Assembly: GCA_013306675.1 (NCBI GenBank)
Contig: JABLUY010000171.1
Location: 20,789 to 84,788, forward strand
DNA from: Thraustochytrium sp. TN22
Lineage: Eukaryota > Sar > Bigyra > Thraustochytrida > Thraustochytriidae
Length of the DNA: 64,000 nt
Reading direction: 5' to 3'
The notes under the pieces were generated by a model, which saw nothing but the letters and a program-made list of their open reading frames with translations, was not told where the DNA came from and did no database searches. Numbering within the stretch: position 1 is the first letter of the stretch; each line of letters opens with the position of its first letter. Below are positions 9,478 through 19,328 of the stretch, one piece after another. The translations under genes were made by a program, and so were the position numbers.

Positions 9478-12400
9478 ATGGAGGAGGTTCTGCGCGCCCT
9501 GCAGTCGAACAACAACGCGGAGCGCGATGCGGCGGAGCGGCGGTTCAACCAGGCGCTGGCGCAGGACGTGCGGTCGACCATGAACAACCTGCTGCAGCTG
9601 GTGCTGGTGAGCAACGACGCCGGGCTGTGCCAGCACGGCGCCGTGCTGTTCCGAGGGCAGCTGACACGCAAGAAGACGGGCGAGAAGTGGTGGAAGTCGC
9701 TGCGGCGCGATGAGGCGGAGAACCTGCGCAACGTGCTGCTGGACAGGCTGCGGTCGGCGCCGTCGGCGCAGACGAAGCGGCAGGTGAGCCAGATCGTGGC
9801 GCAGGTGGCGCGCATGTCGGTGGACGACAACATGAACGACCACTGGCCGCAGCTGCTGGACGGCCTGTCGCACATGTGCAAGCATGCCGGTGACCATGGC
9901 GCCACGGCGCACGTGGCCATCATGACGCTGGAGGAGATCATGAAGACGGTGCCGTTCAAGGCGGAGAAGAAGCTGAAGGAGCTGGGTCTCCTGCTGAAGG
10001 AGATGATGGAGTCTCCGCCCGACAACAGCGCGGCGGTGCGCGTGGCGGCGGTCTCGGCGACCGGCTGCCTGTTTGCCTTTGTGGACGATGCGCAGACGGA
10101 CGACTTCAAGGTGATTGTCCCGTCGGCGCTCAACGTAGTCACGGCCGTAGGCAACAGCGAGGAGCTTCTGCTCAAGTGGTGCGAGGCGGTGATCGATATC
10201 ATCCACGCGCAGCCGCGGCTCGTGTATCAGAGCAACGTGGCCGAGCAGCTCGTGAGCACGATGCTGCAGCTCGGCACGGCGGCGGCGAACGGCGGCTCGG
10301 ACGACGTCCAGAAGCAGAGCGCGGAGGTCTGCCTGCAGGTGGCCGTGGAGCTGCCGCTGGCGATCAAGGAGAACGAGGCGCTCATCAAGGGTCTGCTGGA
10401 GGCGTGCATTCGGCTGACGCTGCAGGCGAGCGAGGACGAGGACGCGGACGCATTCTCCTCTGTGGAGGGCGCGGCGACGGAGGACTCGTTGTACGACCAC
10501 GGATTCCGCGCGCTCTACATCCTGATCGAGCACCTCGGCGAGGACCGCACGGTGCCGCTGCTCTTCCCCATGATTCAGCAGCTGCTGGCGCCCTCGAACG
10601 ACTGGCGCCGCGAGCGCGCCGGTCTGAGCGCGCTCAACTCGCTGGCCTACACTTCGGGCAAGCTGCTGTACGAGAGCCTGCAGTCAGTGCTGGAGCGCCT
10701 GCTGCCCTTTGTCACGGGCGCCAACACGAAGCTGCTGGTGCGCCACGTTGCGCTCGACACGCTGAGCACGCTGCTCTTTGCCTACTCGGACCCGAACACG
10801 CTGTACGAGGACGACGAGGACACGGACGAGACGGGCTTTGAGTCGACCACGGAGCGGCCCAGCGTTCAGGCGCAGTTTGGCCAGAACATCCTCGAATGCA
10901 TCGTGCAGACGCTGGAGCCCCCCCAGTCGACGGTGCCGGCGCACTGGGCCTTTGCCAGCAAGGGCGCGCTGTCCGTGGCGTACTTTTGCTCCGGCGCCGC
11001 TGACGGCAAGGGCGCCGCCCTGCTGGGCTCGGCCACGCAGACCGTCCTGGAGCGCCTCCTGCGGCTCACTGAGGCGGCCGTCACGCTGCAGCAGGCGCAG
11101 ACGCGCCAGCACGGCTTTGTGTACGCCGAGACCGCCGTGGACGCGGCCGACGTGATCGGTTCGTGCCTGCAGGCCATCGGCGCGCTGGCCAAGGCGCTCG
11201 GGGAGGACTTCTTGCCCTTTTACGACACCTTCATGCCCATGGTCAAGAAGGTGTACGCCATGCAGGAGGAGCTCGATTCGGAGGCCGGCCGCCAGCTGCA
11301 GCAGCACGCGCAGAACAGCGGCAAGGTGTCCACGGAGCGGTCCACGTGGAAGGAGAAGCAGAGCGTGCTCCTCGGCCATGCGCTGGAGTGCCTCAGCCTC
11401 ATGGGCCTGGCCGTGGGTGCCGCCAAGTTCATGCCGGACGCCGGCGCGCTCATGGACTTTGTCATTCGCTACATGGACACGGACTGGGAGAAGGGCGACT
11501 CGGACCGCAACACGCAGGTCGCCAGCCTCGCCACCAGCATCTGCGTCTGTATGGGCGACGCTGTGGACGAGCGCGTGCTGAGCAAGGTCATCCCGCGCTT
11601 CATCGCGTGGGCCAAGAAGCCGCACTACCACGAGCCGGATGAGGCCGAGCTCGAGAAGCTCGAAGACGAGAATGAGGACGACGAGGAGGATGAGGACGAG
11701 GCGCAACAGGGTAAGCAGTACGTCATGACCGAGGACGACCGCATCATCTGCATCAACACCTTCTTGCTCAAGGACAAGCAGAAGGTCACCGAGCTCCTGC
11801 AGACGCTCATCACCGAGCTCGGCATGAAGCTCATGCCCTGGGCCGGCGATCTCGCCGAGCTCCTCGTGGACCTGCTCAACAACGACGTCGTCGCGCCCGA
11901 TATTCAGCTCTACTCGATCTACGGCCTCGGCGCGCTCATCGTCTCCGTTGGCAAATGGCTGCGCCGCCTGCCCGAGGTCTCCGACGCGCAGCGCCAATTC
12001 TCGCAGCAGATCTTTGAGCGCTCCTTTGCCACCGCCGTCAACGCGCTCATGGAGGGCTTCTCCGACGCCAGGGGCGAGGACCTCGAGCGCGAGGGCGACG
12101 AGGAGATGGGCAAGGAGATGGACGAGGACGAGGACCAGAGCTCGCTCCTCCTCACCACCATGGCCAACCAGGTCACTCAAATGCTGCGCGCCGCCTTTGA
12201 GAGCGGCGGCATGACCGACTCCGAGGTCGACCGCTTCTGCGCCGACGACTACGCGCGCGAGCGCTTCCCGTGCGTCTTCAACGTGCCTGTAAACAAGCTC
12301 GACGAGACCATGGAGACGCTCGTCGCACTCATGCGCCACTCTTGCGAGCGCCCGCGCGGCAAGCCCTGGTGGAAGGACTCCCACAACCATGAGGTCATGG

Positions 12401-13158
12401 ACGCGCTCGCCGAGAGCGTCGGCCTCCTCGTCAAGGCCTACGGCCAGGTCGCCCTCGAGTCCTACGCCAAGCACGTGCTGCCCATCGCCTACACGCTGCT
12501 CGACGCCCCCGTCACCAAGGGCCCCAACGGCGTCACGCCCTCGCTTCAGGCCGTCGGCCTCTTCTTTTTCGACGACGTCATCGAGTTCGGCGGCCCGCCC
12601 GCCGCGGAGCTCGCCTCCAAGGCGCTCCCGTACCTGCTCAAGCACGCCAACGCCAACAACAACGGCCTGCGCCAGGCCGCCCTCTTTGGCCTTGGCGTCT
12701 GCGTGCAGCACGGCGCCGTCTTTGTCGACCCCTACATGGAACAGATCGTCAAGGCGCTCGTCGCCGCCATCGACAGTCAGGGCTCGCGCAACGGCTTCGG
12801 CGCTTCCGCCACCGACAACGCCATCTCTGCACTCCTCAAGTGCATCATCTTTAAGAACGCCACCTCCCTCACCGCCAGCTTCCTCAACTACCCGCCCTGC
12901 AAGGCGGATGCCCTTGAGGCCCGCATTGTGCACTACCGCCTCTACCGCGCGCTCGCCACACAGAACCAGGTCTTCATCCCGCACGCCGACCGCATCCGCC
13001 ACATCCTGCTCGAGGCCTGCTCCAGCGACGTCGGTCTTAGCAAGAAGACCGGCGCCTTCGAGGAGGAAGACGCCATCGTCTCCAACGAGACCCGCGCCTG
13101 GGTCCACGCGAACCTCGGTGGTCCCGCGCCGCCCGTCCCTCCCGCCGCCTCGCACTGA
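9478..13158 (+). CDS. IPO5: Importin-5 / karyopherin beta-3
   Basis: The 1,226-aa HEAT-repeat protein aligns in order with importin-5 (RanBP5, yeast Pse1/Kap121), the Ran-dependent nuclear import receptor for ribosomal proteins and histones. Recognisable landmarks are PFYDTFMPMVKKVY and HALECLSLMGLAVG in the middle and GLFFFDDVIEFGGP and FGASATDNAISALLKC near the end. The human protein is about 1,100 aa. The extra length lies in acidic loops (around residues 725-745 and 870-890) and the N-terminal region. MEEVLRALQSNN at 9478 fits the family start, while the in-frame ATG at 9253 would add an unconserved leader. Usual hydrophobic A/B helix spacing is kept throughout, with no break. Kap121 versus other importin-4/5-like receptors is the only real ambiguity. 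Confidence 0.92.
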   Translation: MEEVLRALQSNNNAERDAAERRFNQALAQDVRSTMNNLLQLVLVSNDAGLCQHGAVLFRGQLTRKKTGEKWWKSLRRDEAENLRNVLLDRLRSAPSAQTKRQVSQIVAQVARMSVDDNMNDHWPQLLDGLSHMCKHAGDHGATAHVAIMTLEEIMKTVPFKAEKKLKELGLLLKEMMESPPDNSAAVRVAAVSATGCLFAFVDDAQTDDFKVIVPSALNVVTAVGNSEELLLKWCEAVIDIIHAQPRLVYQSNVAEQLVSTMLQLGTAAANGGSDDVQKQSAEVCLQVAVELPLAIKENEALIKGLLEACIRLTLQASEDEDADAFSSVEGAATEDSLYDHGFRALYILIEHLGEDRTVPLLFPMIQQLLAPSNDWRRERAGLSALNSLAYTSGKLLYESLQSVLERLLPFVTGANTKLLVRHVALDTLSTLLFAYSDPNTLYEDDEDTDETGFESTTERPSVQAQFGQNILECIVQTLEPPQSTVPAHWAFASKGALSVAYFCSGAADGKGAALLGSATQTVLERLLRLTEAAVTLQQAQTRQHGFVYAETAVDAADVIGSCLQAIGALAKALGEDFLPFYDTFMPMVKKVYAMQEELDSEAGRQLQQHAQNSGKVSTERSTWKEKQSVLLGHALECLSLMGLAVGAAKFMPDAGALMDFVIRYMDTDWEKGDSDRNTQVASLATSICVCMGDAVDERVLSKVIPRFIAWAKKPHYHEPDEAELEKLEDENEDDEEDEDEAQQGKQYVMTEDDRIICINTFLLKDKQKVTELLQTLITELGMKLMPWAGDLAELLVDLLNNDVVAPDIQLYSIYGLGALIVSVGKWLRRLPEVSDAQRQFSQQIFERSFATAVNALMEGFSDARGEDLEREGDEEMGKEMDEDEDQSSLLLTTMANQVTQMLRAAFESGGMTDSEVDRFCADDYARERFPCVFNVPVNKLDETMETLVALMRHSCERPRGKPWWKDSHNHEVMDALAESVGLLVKAYGQVALESYAKHVLPIAYTLLDAPVTKGPNGVTPSLQAVGLFFFDDVIEFGGPPAAELASKALPYLLKHANANNNGLRQAALFGLGVCVQHGAVFVDPYMEQIVKALVAAIDSQGSRNGFGASATDNAISALLKCIIFKNATSLTASFLNYPPCKADALEARIVHYRLYRALATQNQVFIPHADRIRHILLEACSSDVGLSKKTGAFEEEDAIVSNETRAWVHANLGGPAPPVPPAASH

Positions 13159-14595
13159 AGATGTGATAGCCAACCAAGCCTGGCCCAGTGATGAGAGATG
13201 GAAGCAATGAAACATCGATCGAGACATCTTGACGAGACTGCATTCGATCCGAATCCGATGATGAAGAAGCCACTGTTCGTACTTAACGTTACCATGGTAC
13301 CACCAATGAAGAAGAGAAAAGAGGACCGCGAAATCCCAGCCGACAGCAAACTAAGGCCTAGGCCAACGGCAGACTACCGGTGGTGGTAATCGCACTCTTA
13401 CCGGTCACCTGATCATGGCTCGCGCGCGCCAGTACATGTTTGCCCGGCAGCCCTGGGACCCATCGGCCGGACCATCGGCTAGCTAAGACCAAAAAGTGCC
13501 AGTAGGCCTAGCTAGCCTGGCTAGCCTACTAGTCCTCGAGTGACTGACTTGACGCCAGCGGCCAGACCCGAGGTCAGGCCCGTAACTGTTAGCTTTCAGC
13601 TGGCTAGCCGCTGCTAGGGCCTAGAGCAAGCTAGCAGGCTCTGTGCCCTTCAATCGAAAGGGGTCGCCTCACTTCGAATTCTAAAATCGACGGCGAAAGA
13701 AATGCGCGAAGTGATGTTTTGAATCGACTGAGCATGCATAGAGATGTATCCCCATCAGGTTTGATTGCTGTGATTCGCTTGCGAATGGCGATTTGATTGA
13801 GTCTCTAGTTTTGATAGCAGCTATATGGGACTAGTGGGGTGTGTGCTCGAGGACCCTCCAAGTGTGTACCCGAGGACACCCACTCAGCCGACCCGCGCAC
13901 TAACTTCGAACTTGAACGAGCGCATTTGATAGGCCTCTTCGAATCCGTTTCAAAACAGCACACGGGAAGGCCATTTTCGGCGCGGTCTCGGCGCGACGGT
14001 TAGGACGCCCCTGGTGCGTCCTCACAGCGGGTGGCCGCCCCATTTTACAGTTAGTCTGTTTTGAACGGCGACCCCGAAGTTCCGATTGAAGAGCACACAG
14101 CCTACCATGGTAGCAGCTAGGAAATCAACCCACTGGCAAAGCCAAAGCGACCACTGGCTACGAATTCACGAGCAAGCTCGCTGCTCTCCTCTGAATCCCT
14201 TCCCACCCACAGCCGGCAGCAGTTGCGCAACGACGGTCCGGCCCGGGGCACGGCCTAATTTACGTTAATTGAGCTTGACTCGAATGGAGGGTGGGATTGG
14301 CGGTGAGATCACAAGTATGTGCAGTGAGAGTCTGTGAGACCTCAACGGGCGCCGTCAGCCAGGCGGCGGGCGCCGTCAGCGTGCAAGTGAGCTGGCGCCC
14401 AGTCAACTCAGAAGAGTTCAAGTCGCCTGCAGTAGTACGGCATGGCATGCGCCCGGACCATTGTGCCCGAGACTGTTTCACTCTCGCCACGCTGCGTCGC
14501 CGTGTTTGGAAGCTAGTAGCCTGGCCGCCGCGGCACCGCGAAGCGGAGCGGAGGCGGGCGCCCGACACAGGTGCGGCGGCCTCTGGCCAGGTCGA
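13159..14595. other. Long intergenic region with CTAG-rich palindrome, no gene seen
   Basis: About 1.4 kb with mixed composition and scattered CTAG motifs (clustered 13480-13640). All ORFs are short and without recognisable domains. The sulfotransferase frame is open from 14461 but starts there on TTG. The segment probably holds the importin 3' end and the sulfotransferase promoter. Confidence 0.6.
13501..13530. repeat. Near-palindrome, AGTAGG...CCTACT
   Basis: Arms AGTAGGCCTAG and CTAGCCTACT pair with one bulge and enclose further CTAG words, so the segment can fold into a hairpin or cruciform. Function unknown. Confidence 0.5.
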
Positions 14596-15999
14596 ATGCA
14601 AAGTCCGAACAGCAAGAGGCTGGTCGCGAGCGAGGCGGGCCTGGACGGCAGGATGCAGCTCCTCCTCGCAGGCAATCGAGGGGAACGCGACACGGCGCCG
14701 GCGAGGAGTTGTACTCCGCGCTGGTATGCCCTTCTTGCTGCACTCTGCGCGCTCTCGCTCTTCTCCGTCGCGGGCAACATGACAGGGAGAGGCCTGAATG
14801 GCTTCGCGGCGGTCGAGGAGGAGAAGCCCCAGCAGACGAGCCCCTGCGCACCGGAGCAGGCAGCGCAGCGGCCAACGCAGCTCGCGTTGCTGCAGGCATT
14901 GCAGCAGGGAGCGAAACGCGCGACGCCGGGCCACACTGGCACGCCGTCGGCGTCTCCTTCCTTGGAGGACCTCCTTGCGGCCGACTCCGAGTCCAAAGTG
15001 AGCGACCCGTCCTGCATGGACATTGAGTCTGTGCAACCGAGACCAAAGAGTGAGTGTATCGCATCCGTCTCGGTTGTTGGCGGCAGGAAGTGTGGCAGCA
15101 CGGCGCTATACAGCATGCTGGCACAGCACCCAGACTACCTCGGTGTCAAACTCAACATCGGGCCTACATCCGGAGAGCTCTGGCTCTGGGAAGAAGAGCG
15201 TCTCTACAGGAACGCTCTTGAGAAGTCTCGCGGGGAACTCACGGCAAACTTTCTTAGCCCCAAGAAAAATATGGACCTCGTAAAGACATACCGGCTCGGC
15301 AAGGGTGAAGTTATCACGGGAGACGCTTCTGTGGGCACCATTGGCGCATGCACGGCTTCTCGAGCCATGCACAAGGTTTGCGGAGGCGACGTGAAAATCA
15401 TCTACATCGTGCGAGACCCGCTCGATAAGCTCGAGTCGCTCTACAAGATGCGCATGCGCATGCCCAAGTACGATATGGACCCCTGGATCCGACCCGAGGG
15501 TCCGGTCTACGACGAGCAGGGCGTTGAGATTGCGCCCTTCGAACCTTTCGTGCTCCAGGAGCTGGAGGATATCAAGAAGGTCTTCGCGGGCCGACGCCCG
15601 AAGTGGTGGGCGACGCAAAAGCTGGAGGATATTCCCTGCCCGTGGAAGAGGGACTCGTTGAACTCGATTTGGAGCGGGGTCTACCTGGCGCACCTGGCTC
15701 GCTGGCAAAACTTCAAGCGCTCGCAGATTCTCGTCATCGGCACGAGGGACATGATCGACCGTCCCGAGGAAACGATGACCAAGGTCTATCGGTTTGCGGG
15801 CCTCGACCCGACCCTCGTCGACTTTGGCAAGATCCTCAAGGGAGCCAACACAAACGCCGCGCCGTCGAAACAGAAAGGTTCTAACGGTATCTTGACGCTC
15901 ACGGAGGAGACGCGGCGCAAGGTGATCGATTTCTATCGACCCTTCAACGAGGAGCTTGCGAAGCGTTGGTGTGTCAATATCACGACATGGCATGTCTAA
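14596..15999 (+). CDS. Type II membrane carbohydrate-type sulfotransferase
   Basis: The 467-aa protein has a short cytoplasmic N-terminus, one membrane anchor (WYALLAALCALSLFSVAG, residues about 43-59) and a luminal catalytic domain. The 5'-phosphosulfate-binding loop VGGRKCGST (161-169) and the 3'-phosphate motif IVRDPLDKLESLY (271-283) are intact, as expected for PAPS-dependent Golgi sulfotransferases. The Lys in the first loop, needed for catalysis, is present. It most likely sulfates glycans for the extracellular matrix or scales; thraustochytrids are known for sulfated galactan-type walls, which would fit. The acceptor cannot be read from sequence. The start at 14596 is the first ATG; the open frame from 14461 begins on TTG. 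The gene stands alone, on the same strand as importin-5. Confidence 0.85.
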   Translation: MQSPNSKRLVASEAGLDGRMQLLLAGNRGERDTAPARSCTPRWYALLAALCALSLFSVAGNMTGRGLNGFAAVEEEKPQQTSPCAPEQAAQRPTQLALLQALQQGAKRATPGHTGTPSASPSLEDLLAADSESKVSDPSCMDIESVQPRPKSECIASVSVVGGRKCGSTALYSMLAQHPDYLGVKLNIGPTSGELWLWEEERLYRNALEKSRGELTANFLSPKKNMDLVKTYRLGKGEVITGDASVGTIGACTASRAMHKVCGGDVKIIYIVRDPLDKLESLYKMRMRMPKYDMDPWIRPEGPVYDEQGVEIAPFEPFVLQELEDIKKVFAGRRPKWWATQKLEDIPCPWKRDSLNSIWSGVYLAHLARWQNFKRSQILVIGTRDMIDRPEETMTKVYRFAGLDPTLVDFGKILKGANTNAAPSKQKGSNGILTLTEETRRKVIDFYRPFNEELAKRWCVNITTWHV

Positions 16000-16745
16000 C
16001 AGTAAGCAGCGACTGGTGGAAGAGCTGGCGCTTGCTCTCACGCTGACTCACTTTACGCAGCACCGCGTAAGTTTAACCCGGGGGGGGGAGTGAACGCACG
16101 CGGTGCCATGCTCAGACCACTTTTTGCTCTAGGCCTTTAGATCTAGAATGCTCTGCTTGCATCGATGCTTGCATTACGCGCTTGCTACTTCACGGACGTC
16201 TCAGCCAAAGCCGGCTTCTGCGCTGCCGCTCTAGCTAGCTAGCTAGAGCTAGCTCTAGCTAGAGAGAGATGAGGCAGGGTTGTCAATCGCTCCAATCCCC
16301 GACCATGTCGGATCTGCTTTCCCTTGCCGCGTATTCGATTACCATACTCTCCAGAAGCATCTCCGAGACGCCCTTTGCATTCTAGCCCGACGCGGCCGAG
16401 ACGCCCTTTGCGCTCTAGCCCGACGCGGCCCTCCAGGTCCGTGCTGCGAGACTTCGTGTCCGACTCCGAGTCGGAGTACTTGGCGCACCGTGACAGACGA
16501 CCTAACGACCGCCGTTAGGTGCAGTGACTGGCGCGGACTCACTCTCGCAGCCAAGTCAAGGTCGCACCCGGCCTTCAACAGCTGCAGCAAACGGGCAACG
16601 GCGCGAGCGGCAGGCAGGCAGGCAGGTGGAAAGGCAGACGAAGATCCGACGGGCGGGCGGGCAGGCGGGCAGGCGGGCAGGCGGGCAGGCGAGTGAGCGA
16701 GCGAGAGAGCAAGCGAGCGAGCGCGAGGCAGGAGCCGTCGGCGCC
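16000..16745. other. Intergenic region with CTAG cluster and GCAGGCGG repeats
   Basis: Holds a C-rich/G-rich patch (G9 run near 16081), the CTAG palindrome cluster at 16231-16264 and a run of GCAGGCGG-like units at 16610-16690 just ahead of the next ATG. No gene seen. Confidence 0.6.
16231..16264. repeat. Self-complementary CTAG cluster
   Basis: Overlapping AGCTAGCT/CTAGCTAG words form an almost fully self-complementary 34-bp tract. Similar clusters occur at 13505-13530 and 39634-39653, always between genes. Confidence 0.7.
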
Positions 16746-17501
16746 ATGATGCTGAGTAGCTTGGTGGGGCTCATGTCCAAGGAGGGCCCGGTGGTGTCGA
16801 CCGTGGTGGTGGAGACGTCCGGCGCGTTCAAGGAGCACACGATGGACATGACGCCGGCCAAGGACGAGATCACCAAGCTGCTGGGCGGCCCGGCCACCTT
16901 CATTGGCAAGTTCCGCGAGCAGGGTGTCGTGCTCATGCGCCTGCGCGACCCGGACACCGACAAGCACGAGAAGAACTCCGCCGACCTGCCGTACCCGTTT
17001 CACGCGCTCGATGAACCCGTGCACGGCAGCATCCTGCTCATCAAGATGAGCGACGACGCTGAGCCGCTCGACTTCACGCTCAAGGACATGGAGGAACTCA
17101 CCACCACTCAAAAGGACAAGCAGGCCCGCGGCGTAAACGAGGACGCCGTCGAGGAGGACACCGCTGCTGCCCAGGATGAGGAGGGCGAGGCCGAGGCCGA
17201 GGAGGAGGAGGACGACGAAGACGACGAAGACGACGAGGGCGACGAGGACGAGGACGAAGACGAGGATGCGGAGGAGGGCGACGAGGACGAGGAGGAGGAG
17301 GAGGAGGAGGATGCGGAGGAGGAGGAGGACAACGACGACGACGAGGACGGCGAGGAGAACGACGACGAGGACGACGGCGAGGATGCCAGCGACGAGAAGC
17401 CGATTGCGGCCGCCAACGAGAGCGCCAGCAAGCGCAAGGCCAAGGCGGACAAGGATGTTGAGGCAGCCGCGAAGAAGACCAAGACTACCGTCAAAGCCTG
17501 A
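16746..17501 (+). CDS. Small protein with conserved N-terminal domain and long acidic tail
   Basis: The 251-aa product has a folded part of about 120 residues (TMDMTPAKDEITKLLGG, ATFIGKF, LPYPFH, GSILLIKM, LDFTLKDMEEL). An almost pure Asp/Glu tract of about 90 residues and a basic, possibly nuclear-localising end (KRKAKADKD, KKTKTT) follow. The N-terminal pattern reminds me of an uncharacterised small domain found in diatoms and other algae, but I cannot name it with certainty. Acidic tails next to a nuclear signal are typical of histone or ribosomal-protein chaperones; that is analogy only. The ATG pair at 16746 follows a repeat-rich leader, and earlier in-frame codons encode that repeat. 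Its stop lies 87 bp from the stop of the convergent RED gene. Confidence 0.75.
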   Translation: MMLSSLVGLMSKEGPVVSTVVVETSGAFKEHTMDMTPAKDEITKLLGGPATFIGKFREQGVVLMRLRDPDTDKHEKNSADLPYPFHALDEPVHGSILLIKMSDDAEPLDFTLKDMEELTTTQKDKQARGVNEDAVEEDTAAAQDEEGEAEAEEEEDDEDDEDDEGDEDEDEDEDAEEGDEDEEEEEEEDAEEEEDNDDDEDGEENDDEDDGEDASDEKPIAAANESASKRKAKADKDVEAAAKKTKTTVKA

Positions 17502-17588
17502 CGCGTGACGTGAGCCGTGCGTGTCTTCATTTTGTGAATCTAAGAAAGTACATTTGGTTCTGATCCTGACGCTGCAAGCTTTCCAAAA

Positions 17589-18946
17589 CTACTCCGCCTC
17601 GGGGTAAGCGTTCGCGTAGGCATCACTTTGCTCGTCCCCTGACGGCATCGTGGGACCAAGCGCTGGGCCCGCGGCTGTGTATGCGGCATACGGTATCGTG
17701 GGACCTAGCGCTGGGCCCGCGGCTGGGTATGCGGCATCCGCCTCCGGGTACGCATCTGCCTCTGGGTACGCGTCGGGCATTGACGGGCCCATGCAGGGCC
17801 CTGCTGCAGCCTCCGGGTATGTGTCTGCCTCCGGGTATGTGTCTGCCTCCGGATAGCCGCCTCCCTCCCGTGGCGGCATCGCAGGGCCCATCGTCAGACC
17901 TGCGTCGGCCTCAGGGTAAGCGTCCGCCTCTGGATCTGCGGCCTTTCCAGACGACAGTGGCATCGCAGGACCTGGCACCTGGCTTCCACGAGCAGTTCCT
18001 CCATCGTCATCCGCATCATCATCACTGCCGGACTCCTCGTACTGAGCGAATGCATTGGCTGTTGTAATAGCAGAAGCTGCTGCTGCTGCTGCTGCCTGCC
18101 TCTTGGCCACTTCGAGCTGCTCGCGCTTTGCAATGACGGCGTCTACGTTCACCTGATAGTCTTCATCGACATCAGAGAAGATGTCGTCATCGTCCTCCTG
18201 CTTGGAGTCCCGGCCCTCGGTCTCAGCAGCCTTCTGGACCGCAGTGCTGCTTGAAGACTCGCGAGGCCGCTTTCGCAAGCGTACTAGCGTGGCCGTCGCC
18301 GGAGCCGAGAGGCCCGCAACGTTGGTGAGCTCAATGGGCTTGGACGCATAGGGATCTCTGGGGTCATACGTGGGCTTGATGCGCGGAATCGCGCTCGTGC
18401 CGTCGTAGACGTAGGACAGCGCCCCCGGCTGGAAGCCGCGGCGCCGGCGCAAGGAAGCAGGCTTCGCAGAGGCAGCCCGGTTGCGCGCCAGGCAGGCGCG
18501 TAAGATGGCTTTGGCTGCCGCCGAGGCCTCCTGGGAGGATGCGCCAGCCGCGGACCGCGAGTTCGCCTGCTCGCGGCGCAGCTCCTCCCTACGGCGGTTC
18601 ACCTCCTCGAGGTCGATGCCGCGCTTGAGGTAGCGCAGGCTCTCGTCATCGGTGCCGAGCACCTGCGTGTACTCCTGCGCGATCTCCGCTGCGCCGAGGA
18701 CGTCATCGGCACCACCGTTGGCCCTGCGCTCGGCGGCGCGGTCGCGATAGCTGTCGTCCCGCTTGCGGGGGCCGCCCTTGCCCTGGGCCTGGGCCTGGGT
18801 CTGCGCCCGCGCCTGTCCAACATCGTCGTCGTCGTCGTCGTCGTTGTTGGCGGTGGCGGCGGCGGCGGCGAAGGCTCGGGCCTCGCCCTCCTCCTCGTCG
18901 CTCAGGCCGTCATTGCCCGCGCCGAGCAGCGCGGCATCGTCGTAGG

Positions 18947-18977
<31 letters not shown>

Positions 18978-19115
18978 AAGGCCGCCTCCGTAGCGGCGGC
19001 CGCGGTCCTCGTCCTGGCCGCGGCGGCGCGTCTGGCGGCGGCGGTCGGCGTCGCGGCGGACCTCCTGGAGCACCGCCGCGTCCACGCGGCGCCCGAGCAC
19101 CTCGCGCGAGGCCAT
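17589..19115 (-). CDS. RED/IK-like spliceosomal protein
   Basis: The 508-aa protein carries the RED N-terminal signature: SYRDRAAERR (122-131), a Y-x-x-LG-x-D-x-E segment, KRGIDLEEVNRRREEL (164-179), then GFQPGALSYVYDG, IPRIKPTYDPRDPY and the DIFSDVDEDY acidic motif. RED (IK) is a component of the spliceosomal B complex and, with SMU1, is needed for activation. The characteristic Arg-Glu/Arg-Asp dipeptide tract of animal RED is replaced here by a C-terminal tail of PEADAYPEAD-type units alternating with GPALGPT/GPAMP units (about residues 380-508). Start 19115 is an ATG; further upstream the frame stays open but runs into the divergent gene. Presence of RED in a nearly intronless locus suggests splicing still matters elsewhere in this genome. 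Confidence 0.8.
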
Positions 19116-19328
19116 GGCGCCGGCGGCTTGGGCGACTGCGCGCGGGTGGCTACGCCGCGGCCGCTGCGCAGGCGCGCAGACCCAGAGGCGCCCAGACCCC
19201 GAGTCCGCCGGCCCGGTGCGCGGGGCGGAGGAGCCGCAGTCGCCGCAGTCCGCGGCGCAGTCCCTCGGAGGGTCTTGGCCTGCTCTGCAGCGTGGGGGAG
19301 CGCGCCCAGACTGCTCGCGGCGAACGGC
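19116..19328. promoter_or_regulatory. Divergent promoter region between RED and the methyltransferase gene
   Basis: Only 213 bp separate the two divergent ATGs, so one GC-rich segment must serve both. No TATA box is evident. Both frames stay open through the region, but neither has an ATG there (the + frame would need TTG at 19128). Confidence 0.5.

Noticed and set aside
10684-13227. 847-codon antisense ORF across importin-5
   Set aside because: A shadow of a GC-rich gene: the sense strand encodes a clear importin-5, the antisense translation has no domain.
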